Source: Bradyrhizobium diazoefficiens (GTDB taxonomy: Bacteria > Pseudomonadota > Alphaproteobacteria > Rhizobiales > Xanthobacteraceae). Taken from it: a stretch of 64,000 nt of DNA. The DNA lies in NCBI RefSeq assembly GCF_018131015.1, contig NZ_JAFCJJ010000014.1:62001-126000 (forward strand), in the 5' to 3' direction. The position numbers and the translations under genes were made by a program. Below are positions 53,531-62,394 of the stretch, one piece after another (position 1 is the first letter of the stretch; the number at the start of each line of letters is the position of its first letter). Below the pieces are notes generated by a model, which was not told the DNA's origin, made no database searches, and saw nothing but the letters and a program-made list of their open reading frames with translations.

Positions 53531-54139
53531 CTAGCGCATCGTCGCGAGATCGACCGCGCGGCCGCTCGTGCCCATGATTTTCACCTCGTCCTTGCCGCAT
53601 TGGAAGCTGCGGGCAAGATCGTCCGCGGCCTTGCGGGCGAGTTCATTGGCATTCGGATTGGCGATCGCGTCGACATAGGCGACATGGCAGACCGGGCCCG
53701 GCGGCAGCCTTGTCACGACCAGCATCGCCTTTGTGTTCGGCCGCCCCTGCTTGTCGAGGTCACTGCCGTCGGCGATGTGCCAGCGCTGGATGATTGCGAA
53801 CGGTCTTGCGCCGGCCGCACGCCATTCGACGGTGGTCTCGGATGAATTGAACGGGCCGAACCAGACCTTTGCCGCGGGCTCCTCGGCGGCAGCCTTGCGG
53901 TTGCGGCCGACCGAGACCACTTCGCGCAGATCATCCTCGGCGATCAGCACGACCAGCCCGGCCTTGCCGCGGCAGGCGCGCGTGGTGCTGCCGTCGAGCT
54001 CGCTCGGCTTGCCGATCTGCCGGCAATCCTTCGGCGCAGTGGAGGTGTAGGCGCTGCTCACGGATTGGGCGGCGGCGACGTCGATGCCGGCGCACAACAG
54101 CAACATTGCAAGGCAAGGGGTGGTGATACGGCGGATCAT
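53531..54139 (-). CDS. Secreted hypothetical protein
   Basis: The 202-residue protein has a signal peptide (TPCLAMLLLCAGIDVAAAQ) and several cysteines in the mature part (KDCRQIG, RACRGKAG, GPVCHVAYVDA, FQCGKDE), compatible with two disulfides. The wording VEWRAAGARPFAIIQRWHIAD and MLVVTRLPPGPVCHVAYVDA recalls other secreted alphaproteobacterial proteins of unknown function. It converges with tetR, stops 8 bp apart. Confidence 0.65.
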   Translation of the reverse strand: MIRRITTPCLAMLLLCAGIDVAAAQSVSSAYTSTAPKDCRQIGKPSELDGSTTRACRGKAGLVVLIAEDDLREVVSVGRNRKAAAEEPAAKVWFGPFNSSETTVEWRAAGARPFAIIQRWHIADGSDLDKQGRPNTKAMLVVTRLPPGPVCHVAYVDAIANPNANELARKAADDLARSFQCGKDEVKIMGTSGRAVDLATMR

Positions 54140-54302
54140 GGCACCTTGATGCAGCGGAACTCTCTCATTCAGACGTCTTGATTGTGGGCAAGGTTCAAAA
54201 CCGGCTCGGGATTTACCTGACAGCGGCGCGGAATCGTTCTAGAAGGGCGCCTTCCGCCCGCGCTCACGTCAGCGTCGTTCGCGTTTCTCTCAGCACTCGA
54301 TC

Positions 54303-54866
54303 ATGCCCGCCATAGCCTCGAAGAAATCCTATCGTGTTGGCCGCTCCAAAACCGGACTCGGCCTGTTCGCCACCCTGCCGATCAAGAAGGGGACCCGGAT
54401 CATCCGTTATTTCGGACCGATCCTGGATTCGCGGATCCCCGAGCAGGACGACATCGAGAACAAGTACCTCTTCGAGCTCAACGGCCGCTGGACCATCGAT
54501 GGCTCCGTGCGCAAGAACGTCGCCCGCTACATCAACCATTCCTGCCGCCCCAATGCGGAATCGGACGTCCGCCCGCGCGAGCGCAAGGTGTTCATCCGCG
54601 CCATCAGGAACATCGAGCCGGGCGACGAGATCAACTACGACTACGGCACCGACTATTTCAAAGCCTATCTGAAGCCGATCGGCTGCAAGTGCGCCTCCTG
54701 CGAGGCCAAGCGCAAGAAGCTTCGCGCCGAGGCCCGCGCCGAACGCGCCAGGGTGAAGGCACGTGCGGAGCGCAAGGCCGACAAGGCAGGCGCGAAGGGC
54801 GCGGCGAAAAAGAAGAAGCTGAACGGCAAGCACTTCAACGGCAAGCTGGTCAGCGCAGTTCGCTGA
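54303..54866 (+). CDS. SET domain protein with lysine-rich tail
   Basis: SET domains are SAM-dependent protein-lysine methyltransferases. The 187-residue protein has an N-terminal SET-N strand pair (GLGLFATLPIKKGTRIIRYFG), the substrate/SAM knot with N78-H79-S80-C81 (INHSCRPN), the catalytic tyrosine region EINYDYG (Y112, Y114), and a post-SET cysteine set (GCKCASC, C128, C130, C133). All key residues are present. The last 45 residues are Lys/Arg/Ala-rich (AEARAERARVKARAERKADK, later KKKKLNGKHFNGK), like histone H1-type tails. The natural substrate is unknown. Confidence 0.88.
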   Translation: MPAIASKKSYRVGRSKTGLGLFATLPIKKGTRIIRYFGPILDSRIPEQDDIENKYLFELNGRWTIDGSVRKNVARYINHSCRPNAESDVRPRERKVFIRAIRNIEPGDEINYDYGTDYFKAYLKPIGCKCASCEAKRKKLRAEARAERARVKARAERKADKAGAKGAAKKKKLNGKHFNGKLVSAVR

Positions 54867-54884
54867 TCCGCCTGAGCCGATCTC

Positions 54885-55178
54885 CTAGCCGCCTGGTCGG
54901 CGAACCGATCCCGGCAAAGACGAGCCCTCGAAGGCGATCGACGAGCGCTGGATGATCTCGCCGGTCCTGTCGTCGATGATGACGCGGAATCGCCGATCCT
55001 GCGACAGGAAGCTCAGCCGATGCCGTCCAGCGTCAGCGCCGGTCCCCCGTTCGACGAAGCCGGTAATTCTGCCCGCGCGCATTCCCTCGCGGAGCGAATG
55101 CGGTGAAACCTGCAGGCCCTCGGCGACGATCGTTGCGTCGATCTGAAAGGTTCCGTTCTCGAGTTCGATGGATGTCAC
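54885..55178 (-). CDS. DUF6522-like small protein
   Basis: The 97-residue protein (FQIDATIVAEGLQVSPHSLREGMRAGRITGFVERGTGADAGRHRLSF, then RRFRVIIDDRTGEIIQRS) matches the pattern I associate with DUF6522, often next to nitric-oxide or Rrf2-controlled genes. The start is a GTG with GGAGG seven bases upstream. It is 28 bp downstream of the nsrR-like gene and probably in one transcript with it. Confidence 0.65.
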   Translation of the reverse strand: MTSIELENGTFQIDATIVAEGLQVSPHSLREGMRAGRITGFVERGTGADAGRHRLSFLSQDRRFRVIIDDRTGEIIQRSSIAFEGSSLPGSVRRPGG

Positions 55179-55206
55179 GATTGCACCTCCTGCCTGCCGG
55201 ACCGGA

Positions 55207-55638
55207 TCATGCCGGCGCGGGACTGCGTCTTGGCCGTGCGGGATAGGCGCACTCCGCCAGCGTCGTGCCGTCGAGCTCGCGCATGAAGGCTTCGCGCGCA
55301 GCCGCGAGTTTCGGCTTCAACCGGCAGCGCGGGGTGAGTACGCAGGCGCCACCACCTTCGGCAAAGCATTCGACCAGAGCATGGGGGCCTTCCAGCGCAC
55401 GCACGACCTCGCCCAGCGTGATCGTTTCGGCTGATCGGGCGAGGGTGAAGCCGCCGCCCGCGCCGCGCTGGGTGGCAATGAAGCCGAAGCCTGCAAGATC
55501 GCGCACCACCTTGGCGAGGTGATTGCGGGAAATGCCGAACTCGGCGGCGATCTCGTTGGTCGCGAATGATCGCGTGGGCTCGCCTGCGAGGCGCATGAGC
55601 GCGCGCAGTCCAAAATCCGTGAACGATGTCAGGCGCAT
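55207..55638 (-). CDS. nsrR: Rrf2-family regulator, NsrR-like
   Basis: NsrR is a nitric-oxide-sensing Fe-S repressor. The 143-residue protein has the winged-helix start (MRLTSFTDFGLRALMRLAGEP, then TNEIAAEFGISRNHLAKVVRDLAGFGFI) and GAGGGFTLAR, followed by three cysteines in VECFAEGGGACVLTPRCRLKPKL, in the NsrR spacing. It is divergent from a truncated globin gene, and the gap holds an NsrR-type box. Both facts support the NsrR call. Confidence 0.85.
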   Translation of the reverse strand: MRLTSFTDFGLRALMRLAGEPTRSFATNEIAAEFGISRNHLAKVVRDLAGFGFIATQRGAGGGFTLARSAETITLGEVVRALEGPHALVECFAEGGGACVLTPRCRLKPKLAAAREAFMRELDGTTLAECAYPARPRRSPAPA

Positions 55639-55688
55639 GAGGACCTCAAGCCAGGATTCGCTTGCAGATTCTCTATAGCGCTCTAAAT

Positions 55689-55705
55689 AGGTATTTCAAA
55701 TGCAT
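55689..55705. promoter_or_regulatory. NsrR-type operator
   Basis: AGGTATTTCAAATGCAT fits the inverted-repeat consensus TGYATTT-N-AAATRCA except for one base. It lies 17 bp before the globin GTG and 51 bp before the nsrR ATG. Confidence 0.65.
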
Positions 55706-55721
55706 ATTTAAGGAGCGGGTC

Positions 55722-56183
55722 GTGACCGGAGCAGAGCGACGCGAGCAGATCACGGCGGAGATCTCGGAACGGACCGGAATCACCGAGGCGATGATCGAGC
55801 GCGTGGTCCGCACCTTCTATGACCGGGTCCGCGAGGACGCCGTGCTGGCGCCGATCTTCGAGGCCCGCATTCACGACTGGGAACCGCATCTGCGGCAAAT
55901 GTGCGCGTTCTGGTCCTCGGTCGCGCTGATGTCGGGCCGCTATCAGGGAACGCCGATGGTCAAGCACATGAAGCTGCCGGTCGATGCCGAGCATTTCGAC
56001 CGGTGGCTTGCCTTGTTCGAGGCGACCGCCCGCGACCTGTGCCCGCCCGAAGCCGAGGCGCATTTCGTCGAACGGGCGCGGCGGATTGCGGTGAGCCTCG
56101 AGCTCGGCATCGCCAGCGGGGCGGGCGTCCTCCTGGGACGCGGCGAAAGGTTTCGACGACAGCAGGCGGGAGGCCAGCAATGA
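55722..56183 (+). CDS. Group III truncated haemoglobin
   Basis: Truncated globins bind O2 and NO and help against nitrosative stress. The 153-residue protein has the globin core: GITEAMIERVVRTFYDRVREDAVLAPIFEARIHDWEPHLRQMCAFWSSVALMSGRYQGTPMVKHMKLPV, where the H of VKHMKL is the likely proximal haem ligand, and HFVERARRIAVSLELGI. The GTG start at 55722 has AAGGAG six bases upstream; a TTG/ATG-like start upstream would run through the NsrR box. The stop overlaps the next start (ATGA). Confidence 0.86.
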   Translation: MTGAERREQITAEISERTGITEAMIERVVRTFYDRVREDAVLAPIFEARIHDWEPHLRQMCAFWSSVALMSGRYQGTPMVKHMKLPVDAEHFDRWLALFEATARDLCPPEAEAHFVERARRIAVSLELGIASGAGVLLGRGERFRRQQAGGQQ

Positions 56184-56314
56184 TCCAGCGGACGCACGAC
56201 GTGACGAGCCAGGACGCAGCCAACCCTTATTCCGGCAGCAGCCTTGTGCCGATGCTGATCGTCGGACTTGTGCTCACGCTGGCCGGCATGATTGGCGCGC
56301 TGGTGCTGAGCTGA
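56180..56314 (+). CDS. Small single-span membrane protein
   Basis: The 44-residue protein has a polar N-terminus (IQRTHDVTSQDAANPYSGSS) and one membrane segment (LVPMLIVGLVLTLAGMIGALVLS). Its ATG overlaps the globin stop by four bases, so it is translated with the globin and probably NO-responsive. Its function is unknown. Confidence 0.65.
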   Translation: MIQRTHDVTSQDAANPYSGSSLVPMLIVGLVLTLAGMIGALVLS

Positions 56315-56373
56315 CGCCATCCCGCCCGGCCGGGGCCGGGCGGTCATTTCCGTCAAGAAGCGGGCGGTCGTTG

Positions 56374-56772
56374 CTAGGCGGCAACCACGCTCCCGCTCTT
56401 GCGCAATCCCACATACTGCAACTCCGCGAACACGCCGGTGGCGATCGCCTGGGCGACGACCATCAGCTCGCCCGCAAGGTTCGGCGACACCGCGCCCGAG
56501 AACAGCAGCGCGATGCTGCCGACCGTCCAGGCGGCGTTGCCGATGACGACCAGCAGGACAAGCGGTTTTGGCACGGCGGCGCGCGAGGCGAGCCAGCCGA
56601 CCAGCGCGGTATAGGCGATCAGGAACAGGCCGGTCTCGCGCAGCAGCGCCTCGGGCAGGTGGAACAGCGTCGCGAACGCGCTTGCGCCAAATGTGAAGCC
56701 GAGTGCGGCGACGCCGCTGAAGATGGCGTCGGCGAGCAGGGCGCGGCGCAGGAAGGTGGATGCATCGATCAT
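56374..56772 (-). CDS. Four-span membrane protein
   Basis: The 132-residue protein has four hydrophobic segments (ADAIFSGVAALGFTFGASAFATLF, GLFLIAYTALVGWLAS, PLVLLVVIGNAAWTVGSIALLFSG, LMVVAQAIATGVFAELQYV). The layout is like small DoxX/SPW-type membrane proteins. It is 22 bp downstream of another small gene with a probable operator upstream, so the two form a unit. Its function is unknown. Confidence 0.68.
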   Translation of the reverse strand: MIDASTFLRRALLADAIFSGVAALGFTFGASAFATLFHLPEALLRETGLFLIAYTALVGWLASRAAVPKPLVLLVVIGNAAWTVGSIALLFSGAVSPNLAGELMVVAQAIATGVFAELQYVGLRKSGSVVAA

Positions 56773-56794
56773 CGTCGTTCTCCTTGGTTGGACG

Positions 56795-57040
56795 TCAGGG
56801 GATCAGGGTGCGCCACCAGGCGCGGATGAGGCGCGCGAGGCGGAACGGGCAGAGAGTCTTGCCGACGCTGTGCTCGAAGGTGACGACCTGCGCGACCACA
56901 TAGTCGCCGGTCGAATGCACCAGCGGCTCGGGCATGTTGAGGCTGCGCGCCAGCATGCGGGTTGCGAATGCCATCGCCCAGGACAGAACCCGCGGAACGA
57001 CGTGGTCTGCGACGGTCCGGTAGAGCAGCAGCGCGATCAT
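56795..57040 (-). CDS. Small hypothetical protein, first gene of an operator-controlled pair
   Basis: The 81-residue protein (IALLLYRTVADHVVPRVLSWAMAFATRMLARSLNMPEPLVHSTGDYVVAQVV, ending RLARLIRAWWRTLIP) is amphipathic and basic and has no clear signal peptide. ATG 57040 has AGGAG six bases upstream; ATG 57046 touches that site and is less likely. A palindrome matching the one upstream of the XRE gene at 62447 lies 51 bp upstream. No family is recognised. Confidence 0.6.
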   Translation of the reverse strand: MIALLLYRTVADHVVPRVLSWAMAFATRMLARSLNMPEPLVHSTGDYVVAQVVTFEHSVGKTLCPFRLARLIRAWWRTLIP

Positions 57041-57090
57041 GGTCATCTCCTGTTGCGAAGGAGATTGCGCTGGTGCGGGGCGCGATTCCA

Positions 57091-57105
57091 TTACCTCGGA
57101 GGTAA
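57091..57105. promoter_or_regulatory. Palindromic operator, probably for the XRE/MmyB-like regulator
   Basis: TTACCTCGGAGGTAA is a perfect inverted repeat with a one-base centre. A near-copy (TTACCTCGGGGGTAA) lies upstream of the regulator gene itself at 62396. Confidence 0.65.
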
Positions 57106-57194
57106 CAGGGTTGCCTTGACGCGATCGGGCATCTTGGCTTGATTGGACGCCCCGGCCTCGCCACGCCGTCCGGCGTCAGCAAGTGGACGCATCC

Positions 57195-58640
57195 ATGTAT
57201 CTCGGCATCGATCTCGGCACCTCGGCGGTCAAGACCGTCCTCGTCGACGGCGCGCAGCGCGTCATTGCAAGCGCGAGCCGGCCGTTGACGACGGCCTCGC
57301 CACGGCCCGGCTATTCCGAGCAGGATCCCGCGCAGTGGATCGATGCGGCCTTTGCCACGCTGGATGAATTGAAGGCGACGCATGCAAGCGAGCTCGCCGC
57401 GGTCGAGGGCATCGGGCTGTCCGGCCAGATGCATGGCGCCACGCTGCTCGACGCCAACGCAAAGCCGTTGCGGCCCTGCATCCTCTGGAACGACGGACGG
57501 TCCGCCGCCGAGTGCCGCATTCTCGAACAGCGCTGGCCCGCCTTGCGCGCGGTCTCGGGCAACAAGGCGATGCCCGGATTCACGGCGCCAAAACTGCTCT
57601 GGATCGCGGCGCACGAGCCGGAGATCTTTGCCGCGATCAGGCTCGTGTTGCTGCCCAAGGCCTATTTGCGCCTGGTCCTGACGGGGGAAGCGATCGAGGA
57701 CGTCTCTGACGCCTCGGGAACGCTGTGGCTCGACGTCGCGCGCAGGGATTGGTCCGATGCCGCGCTGGCTGTGACCGGGCTGTCGCGCGCGTACATGCCG
57801 TCGTTGGTCGAGGGCTGCGCGCCCGCAGCCACGCTGCGCGGCGAGCTCGCGCGGCGTTGGGGCATGGTGAGGCGGCCGACCCTTGCAGGCGGCGCCGGCG
57901 ACAATCCGGCGGGCGCCGTCGGCATCGGCGCGATCAGGCCGGGAACCGCGTTCATCTCGCTGGGAACTTCGGGCGCCTTGCTGGCGCCGACCGACAGGAT
58001 CGCCGCCAACCCGGACCGCGTGGTGCACACGTTCTGCCACGCCATCCCCGACACGTGGATTCAGGCCGGCGCGATCCTCTCGGCGGCCTCCTGCCTCGCC
58101 TGGCTCGCGCGTCTGTTCGGCGTTGCCGAGGCGGAGCTGCTGGCCCCGCTCGGGTCGCGGCCGCAGGCGCCTTCGCCGGTGAGCTTCCTGCCTTATCTCG
58201 CCGGTGAGCGGACACCGCATGACGATCCCCTCGTGCGCGGCATGCTCGATGGCTTGAGCCACGGCACCGATCGCGAGGCGATCGTGCAGGCGGTGCTCGA
58301 AGGCGTTGCGTTTGCCCTCGTCGATTGCCGCGACGCGCTCGCCGATGCCGGTATCGTCGTGACGGAAGCCGATGTCATCGGCGGCGGATCGCGTTCCCCG
58401 TTCTGGCTGGCGGTGCTGGCGAGCGCGCTAAACATTCCGATCCACCGCTTCGCCGGCGGCGAAACCGGCGCGGCGTTCGGTGCGGCGAGATTGGGGCGGC
58501 TTGCGGTCACGGGGGAGGCGATCGATGTCGTGTGCACGCCGCCGCGGCGCGTCGAGACATTCGAACCCGACCGCTGCCTCGTCGGTGCCTATGCCAAGCG
58601 GCTTCCCGCCTGGCGCGAACTGTACCGGCCTCGCCACTAG
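57195..58640 (+). CDS. xylB: Xylulokinase-like FGGY sugar kinase
   Basis: This FGGY kinase of 481 residues phosphorylates a sugar such as xylulose. It has the ATP-binding start YLGIDLGTSAVKTVLVD, the substrate region GIGLSGQMHGATLLD and PCILWNDGRSAAECR typical of XylB, the FGGY-like late segment, and the adenosine motif VIGGGSRSPFWLAVLAS. ATG 57195 is chosen over GTG 57183. A CUT2 sugar ABC transporter follows on the same strand, which fits pentose use. Confidence 0.85.
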   Translation: MYLGIDLGTSAVKTVLVDGAQRVIASASRPLTTASPRPGYSEQDPAQWIDAAFATLDELKATHASELAAVEGIGLSGQMHGATLLDANAKPLRPCILWNDGRSAAECRILEQRWPALRAVSGNKAMPGFTAPKLLWIAAHEPEIFAAIRLVLLPKAYLRLVLTGEAIEDVSDASGTLWLDVARRDWSDAALAVTGLSRAYMPSLVEGCAPAATLRGELARRWGMVRRPTLAGGAGDNPAGAVGIGAIRPGTAFISLGTSGALLAPTDRIAANPDRVVHTFCHAIPDTWIQAGAILSAASCLAWLARLFGVAEAELLAPLGSRPQAPSPVSFLPYLAGERTPHDDPLVRGMLDGLSHGTDREAIVQAVLEGVAFALVDCRDALADAGIVVTEADVIGGGSRSPFWLAVLASALNIPIHRFAGGETGAAFGAARLGRLAVTGEAIDVVCTPPRRVETFEPDRCLVGAYAKRLPAWRELYRPRH

Positions 58641-58767
58641 CCACTTTTCGATTTTCGCGTTCCCGCCTGTTCGGTATTGCCCTGTGCCGCGGCGTTTTGT
58701 TTAATGCGGCAACCGCGCCGGCAAAAACAGGTGCGTGCAGGAAACGCATTGTGCGCCGGGAGGCACG

Positions 58768-60291
58768 ATGAACGATCCGATCCTCGAGATGCGTGGGGTT
58801 TCAAAGACCTTCTTCGGGATCAAGGCGCTGCGTTCCGTCGATCTCACCGTCTATGCCGGTGAAATCCATGCCTTGATGGGCGAGAACGGCGCCGGCAAAT
58901 CGACCTTGATGAAGATATTGTCGGGCGCCTACAGGCCCGATCCCGGCGGCGAGATCCGCATCGAAGGCAGGCCGGTGCGGATCGAAGGCCCGCTCGGCGG
59001 CCGCGCCGCGGGCATCTCCATCATCTATCAGGAGCTGTCTTTAGCCCCCAATCTCAGTGTTGCGGAGAATATTTATCTCGGCCGCGAGCTGTCGCGCTCG
59101 GGCCTGCTGGCGCGGGGCACCATGCGCGAGGGCGTCGGCCCGATCCTGAAGAGGCTGGGCGCGGACTTCCTGCCCTCGACGCTGGTGGCCCATCTGTCGA
59201 TGGGCCAGCGCCAGCTCGTCGAGATCGCGCGTGCGCTGCACGCGCGATCGAAGATCCTGATCATGGACGAGCCGACCACGGCGCTGTCGGCCGGCGAGAG
59301 CGAACGGCTGTTCGCGTTGATCCGCCAGCTCCGCGCCGAGGGGCTTGCCATCATCTACATCTCGCACCGCATGGACGAGGTCTACGCGCTCGGCGACCGC
59401 GTCACCGTGCTGCGCGACGGCCGCTTCGTCGGCTCGCTCGACAAGCCGGAGATCCGCGCCGACACCATCGTGCGAATGATGGTGGGGCGCGACGTCTCCT
59501 CCTTCTACAAGAAGGAGCATGATCCCGATGCGGGGCGGGGGCATCCGGTGCTTGCGGTGTACGACATGGCTGACGGGCAACGTGTCAAGGGCTGTTCGCT
59601 CACCGTGCATGCGGGCGAGGTGGTCGGCCTCGCCGGCCTGATCGGTGCCGGCCGCACCGAGCTTGCGCATCTCATCATTGGCGCCGGGACCAGGGCCACC
59701 GGTCGCGTCGAGCTCGAAGGCCAGGAGGTCAATATTCGCACGCCCGGCGAGGCGCTCGAGGCCGGCGTCGCCTATCTCACCGAGGACCGGAAAGCGCTCG
59801 GCTTGTTCCTGGACATGTCGTGCCTCGACAACATCAACCTCGCGGTGCTCGGGCGTGACGCCAGGCTCGGCTATGTCCTCGATCGCGACAAGGCCCGTGA
59901 CCGCGCCAACAAGGCGTTTGCGTCCCTCAGCATCCGCGCCGCCAATGTCGGGGTCAACGCCGGCGGACTTTCTGGCGGCAATCAGCAGAAGGTGCTGCTG
60001 TCCCGGCTGCTCGCGATCGCGCCAAAAGTGCTGATTCTCGACGAGCCGACCCGCGGCGTCGATGTCGGCGCGAAATCCGAGATCTATTCGATCATCGACA
60101 ATCTCGCGAAATCCGGCACCGCGATTCTCGTCATCTCGTCGGACCTGCCGGAGATCATCGGCATCTGCGACCGCGTCGTCGTGATGCGCGTCGGTCGTAT
60201 CGCCGGTGAGATTGCGCGCGGGCCGGATTCGCCGCTGACGCAAGAGGACATCATGGCGCTTGCCACTGGAACGGAGCATCTCGATGCCTGA
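58768..60291 (+). CDS. Sugar ABC transporter ATP-binding protein (CUT2)
   Basis: The 507-residue protein has two ATPase halves, as in RbsA/XylG. The first has Walker A GENGAGKST (near residues 37-45), LSMGQRQLVEIARAL and Walker B ILIMDEPTTAL. The second has a degenerate Walker A (GLIGAGRTEL, no lysine), usual for the family, then LSGGNQQKVLLSR and VLILDEPTRGVD. ATG 58768 has GGGAGG upstream. It overlaps the permease gene by eight bases. Confidence 0.92.
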   Translation: MNDPILEMRGVSKTFFGIKALRSVDLTVYAGEIHALMGENGAGKSTLMKILSGAYRPDPGGEIRIEGRPVRIEGPLGGRAAGISIIYQELSLAPNLSVAENIYLGRELSRSGLLARGTMREGVGPILKRLGADFLPSTLVAHLSMGQRQLVEIARALHARSKILIMDEPTTALSAGESERLFALIRQLRAEGLAIIYISHRMDEVYALGDRVTVLRDGRFVGSLDKPEIRADTIVRMMVGRDVSSFYKKEHDPDAGRGHPVLAVYDMADGQRVKGCSLTVHAGEVVGLAGLIGAGRTELAHLIIGAGTRATGRVELEGQEVNIRTPGEALEAGVAYLTEDRKALGLFLDMSCLDNINLAVLGRDARLGYVLDRDKARDRANKAFASLSIRAANVGVNAGGLSGGNQQKVLLSRLLAIAPKVLILDEPTRGVDVGAKSEIYSIIDNLAKSGTAILVISSDLPEIIGICDRVVVMRVGRIAGEIARGPDSPLTQEDIMALATGTEHLDA

Positions 60292-61324
60292 CAACGGGGC
60301 TTCGCAGGCCAAGGTCGCGCCCACTGCAGCGAACGGCGCGGCCGCAGAGACCCGGCGCCAGCGGATGCGGATGCTGATCAGCGCGCTCGGCATGTTGCCG
60401 GTCCTGCTTGTTCTCTGCATCGGCTTTCACGTGCTGTCCGAGGGTCGCTTCTTCACCGGCCAAAACCTCGGCATCGTGTTGCAGCAGGCTGCCGTCAACA
60501 CCGTGCTCGCCGCGGGCATGACTTTTGTCATCCTCACCGGAGGCATTGATCTGTCGGTCGGCTCAATTCTGGCGGCCTCCGCCATGGCAGGATTGACGCT
60601 CTCAAAACTGCCCGAGCTCGGCGCGCTGTGGCTGCCGGTCTCCGTCCTCACCGGGCTCGGCTTCGGTATCGTCAACGGCGCGCTGATCGCGCTGCTGCGG
60701 CTGCCGCCTTTCATCGTGACGCTGGGCTCGCTCACCGCCGTGCGCGGGCTGGCGCGCCTGCTCGGCGCCGACACCACCGTGTTCAACCCGGCCATACCCT
60801 ATGCGTTCATCGGCAACGGCTCGCTGACGCTTATTCCGGGCGTGGCGTCGATCCCGTGGCTGTCCGTGATCGCCTTGCTTGTCATTCTCGTGTCCTGGCT
60901 GGTGCTGCGCCGGACCGTGCTCGGCGTGCACATCTATGCCGTCGGCGGCAACGAGAGCGCGGCGCGTCTCGCCGGCATCAAGGTCTGGGCCGTGCTGATC
61001 TTCGTCTACGGCGTGTCGGGGCTTTTGGCCGGGCTCGGGGGCGCGATGCAGGCGGCGCGGCTCTATGCCGCCAACGGATTGCAACTCGGCCAGTCCTACG
61101 AGCTCGACGCCATCACCGCCGTGATCCTCGGCGGCACCTCCTTCGTCGGCGGCATCGGCTCGATCTGGGGCACGCTGGTTGGCGCGCTGATCATCGCCGT
61201 GCTGTCGAATGGCCTCATTCTCGTCGGAGTGTCCGACATCTGGCAATACGTCATCAAGGGCCTGGTGATCATCGGCGCCGTCGCGCTCGACCGGTACCGG
61301 CTGCAAGGCTCGGCTAGAACTTAA
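60284..61324 (+). CDS. Sugar ABC transporter permease (CUT2)
   Basis: The 346-residue protein has 8-10 membrane segments and the CUT2 permease patterns MTFVILTGGIDLSVGSILA, RLPPFIVTLGSLTAVRGLARL and YAVGGNESAARLAGIKVW, plus GGTSFVGGIGSIWGTLVGALIIAVL near the end. ATG 60284 is inside the end of the ATPase gene, so the two are translationally coupled; an earlier in-frame start at 60260 is less likely. Confidence 0.92.
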   Translation: MPDNGASQAKVAPTAANGAAAETRRQRMRMLISALGMLPVLLVLCIGFHVLSEGRFFTGQNLGIVLQQAAVNTVLAAGMTFVILTGGIDLSVGSILAASAMAGLTLSKLPELGALWLPVSVLTGLGFGIVNGALIALLRLPPFIVTLGSLTAVRGLARLLGADTTVFNPAIPYAFIGNGSLTLIPGVASIPWLSVIALLVILVSWLVLRRTVLGVHIYAVGGNESAARLAGIKVWAVLIFVYGVSGLLAGLGGAMQAARLYAANGLQLGQSYELDAITAVILGGTSFVGGIGSIWGTLVGALIIAVLSNGLILVGVSDIWQYVIKGLVIIGAVALDRYRLQGSART

Positions 61325-61408
61325 GGGCCTCCGTTCGGCCCAATGCGACGTTCCGCACGGCAACTGGTCAGCCGCGCCGGACATCAGAACAGACCAGGGA
61401 GGAAGCCA

Positions 61409-62356
61409 ATGTTGAAGACGATCACGCTCGCCGGCGCCGCGACCGCGCTTGCCCTGAGCACCGCGCCGACCTTCGCCAAGGAGCTCAAGTCGATCGGCGT
61501 TTCGCTGGGATCGATGGGCAACCCGTTCTTCGTCGCGCTGTCGAAGGGCGCCGAGTTCGAGGCGAAGAAGACCAATCCGAACGTGAAGGTCACCGCGGTC
61601 GGCTTCGAATACGACCTCGGCAAGCAGGTCACCCAGATCGACAATTTCATCGCCGCCGGCGTCGATCTGATCCTGCTCAACCCCGGCGATCCCAAGGCGA
61701 TCGGGCCGGCGATCAAGAAGGCGCAAGCCGCGGGCATCGTCGTCGTCGCGGTCGACACCGCGGCCGAAGGCGCCGACGCCACGGTGACCACGAACAACGT
61801 TCAGGCCGGCGAGATTTCCTGCCAGTACATCGTCGACAAGCTGGGCGGCAAGGGCGACGTCGTCATCGAGAACGGGCCGCAGGTCTCCGCCGTCATCGAC
61901 CGCGTCGTCGGCTGCAAGAACGTGTTCTCGAAGAACGCCGGCATCAAGGTGCTGTCGAGCGACCAGGACGGCAAGGGCTCGCGCGAAGGCGGCCTCACCG
62001 TCGCGCAGGGCTATCTGACCCGCTTCCCCAAGATCGACGCCATCTTCGCCATCAACGATCCGCAGGCGATCGGCACCGATCTTGCGGCACGCCAGCAGAA
62101 CCGCAGCGGCATCGTCATCACCGCGGTGGATGGCGCGCCCGACATCGAGGCTGCGCTCAAGGATCCCAACTCGCCGCAGATCCAGGCGTCCGCCTCGCAG
62201 GACCCGTTCTTCATGGCGCGGCGCGCCGTGCAGGTCGGCGTCGGCATTCTCAACGGCCAGAAGCCGGCCTCGACCGTCGAGCTGTTGCCGTCGAAGCTCG
62301 TGACGCGGGACAATGTCAAGGACTACAAGGGGTGGACCTCGGATCGCTCGCAATAG
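61409..62356 (+). CDS. Sugar ABC transporter substrate-binding protein
   Basis: The 315-residue periplasmic protein has a signal peptide (KTITLAGAATALALSTAPTFA) and the ribose/xylose-type binding fold: IGVSLGSMGNPFFVALSKGAEFEAK, QIDNFIAAGVDLILLNPGDP, the FAINDPQAIGTDLAA hinge segment and a VDGAPDIEAAL strand. The ATG has GGGAGG upstream. It ends the kinase-ATPase-permease-binding protein series; in many such operons the binding protein comes first. The sugar cannot be read. Confidence 0.9.
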   Translation: MLKTITLAGAATALALSTAPTFAKELKSIGVSLGSMGNPFFVALSKGAEFEAKKTNPNVKVTAVGFEYDLGKQVTQIDNFIAAGVDLILLNPGDPKAIGPAIKKAQAAGIVVVAVDTAAEGADATVTTNNVQAGEISCQYIVDKLGGKGDVVIENGPQVSAVIDRVVGCKNVFSKNAGIKVLSSDQDGKGSREGGLTVAQGYLTRFPKIDAIFAINDPQAIGTDLAARQQNRSGIVITAVDGAPDIEAALKDPNSPQIQASASQDPFFMARRAVQVGVGILNGQKPASTVELLPSKLVTRDNVKDYKGWTSDRSQ

Positions 62357-62394
62357 CCGCGCCGCGTTCCGGTGGCACCGGGCGTACCAATTCG

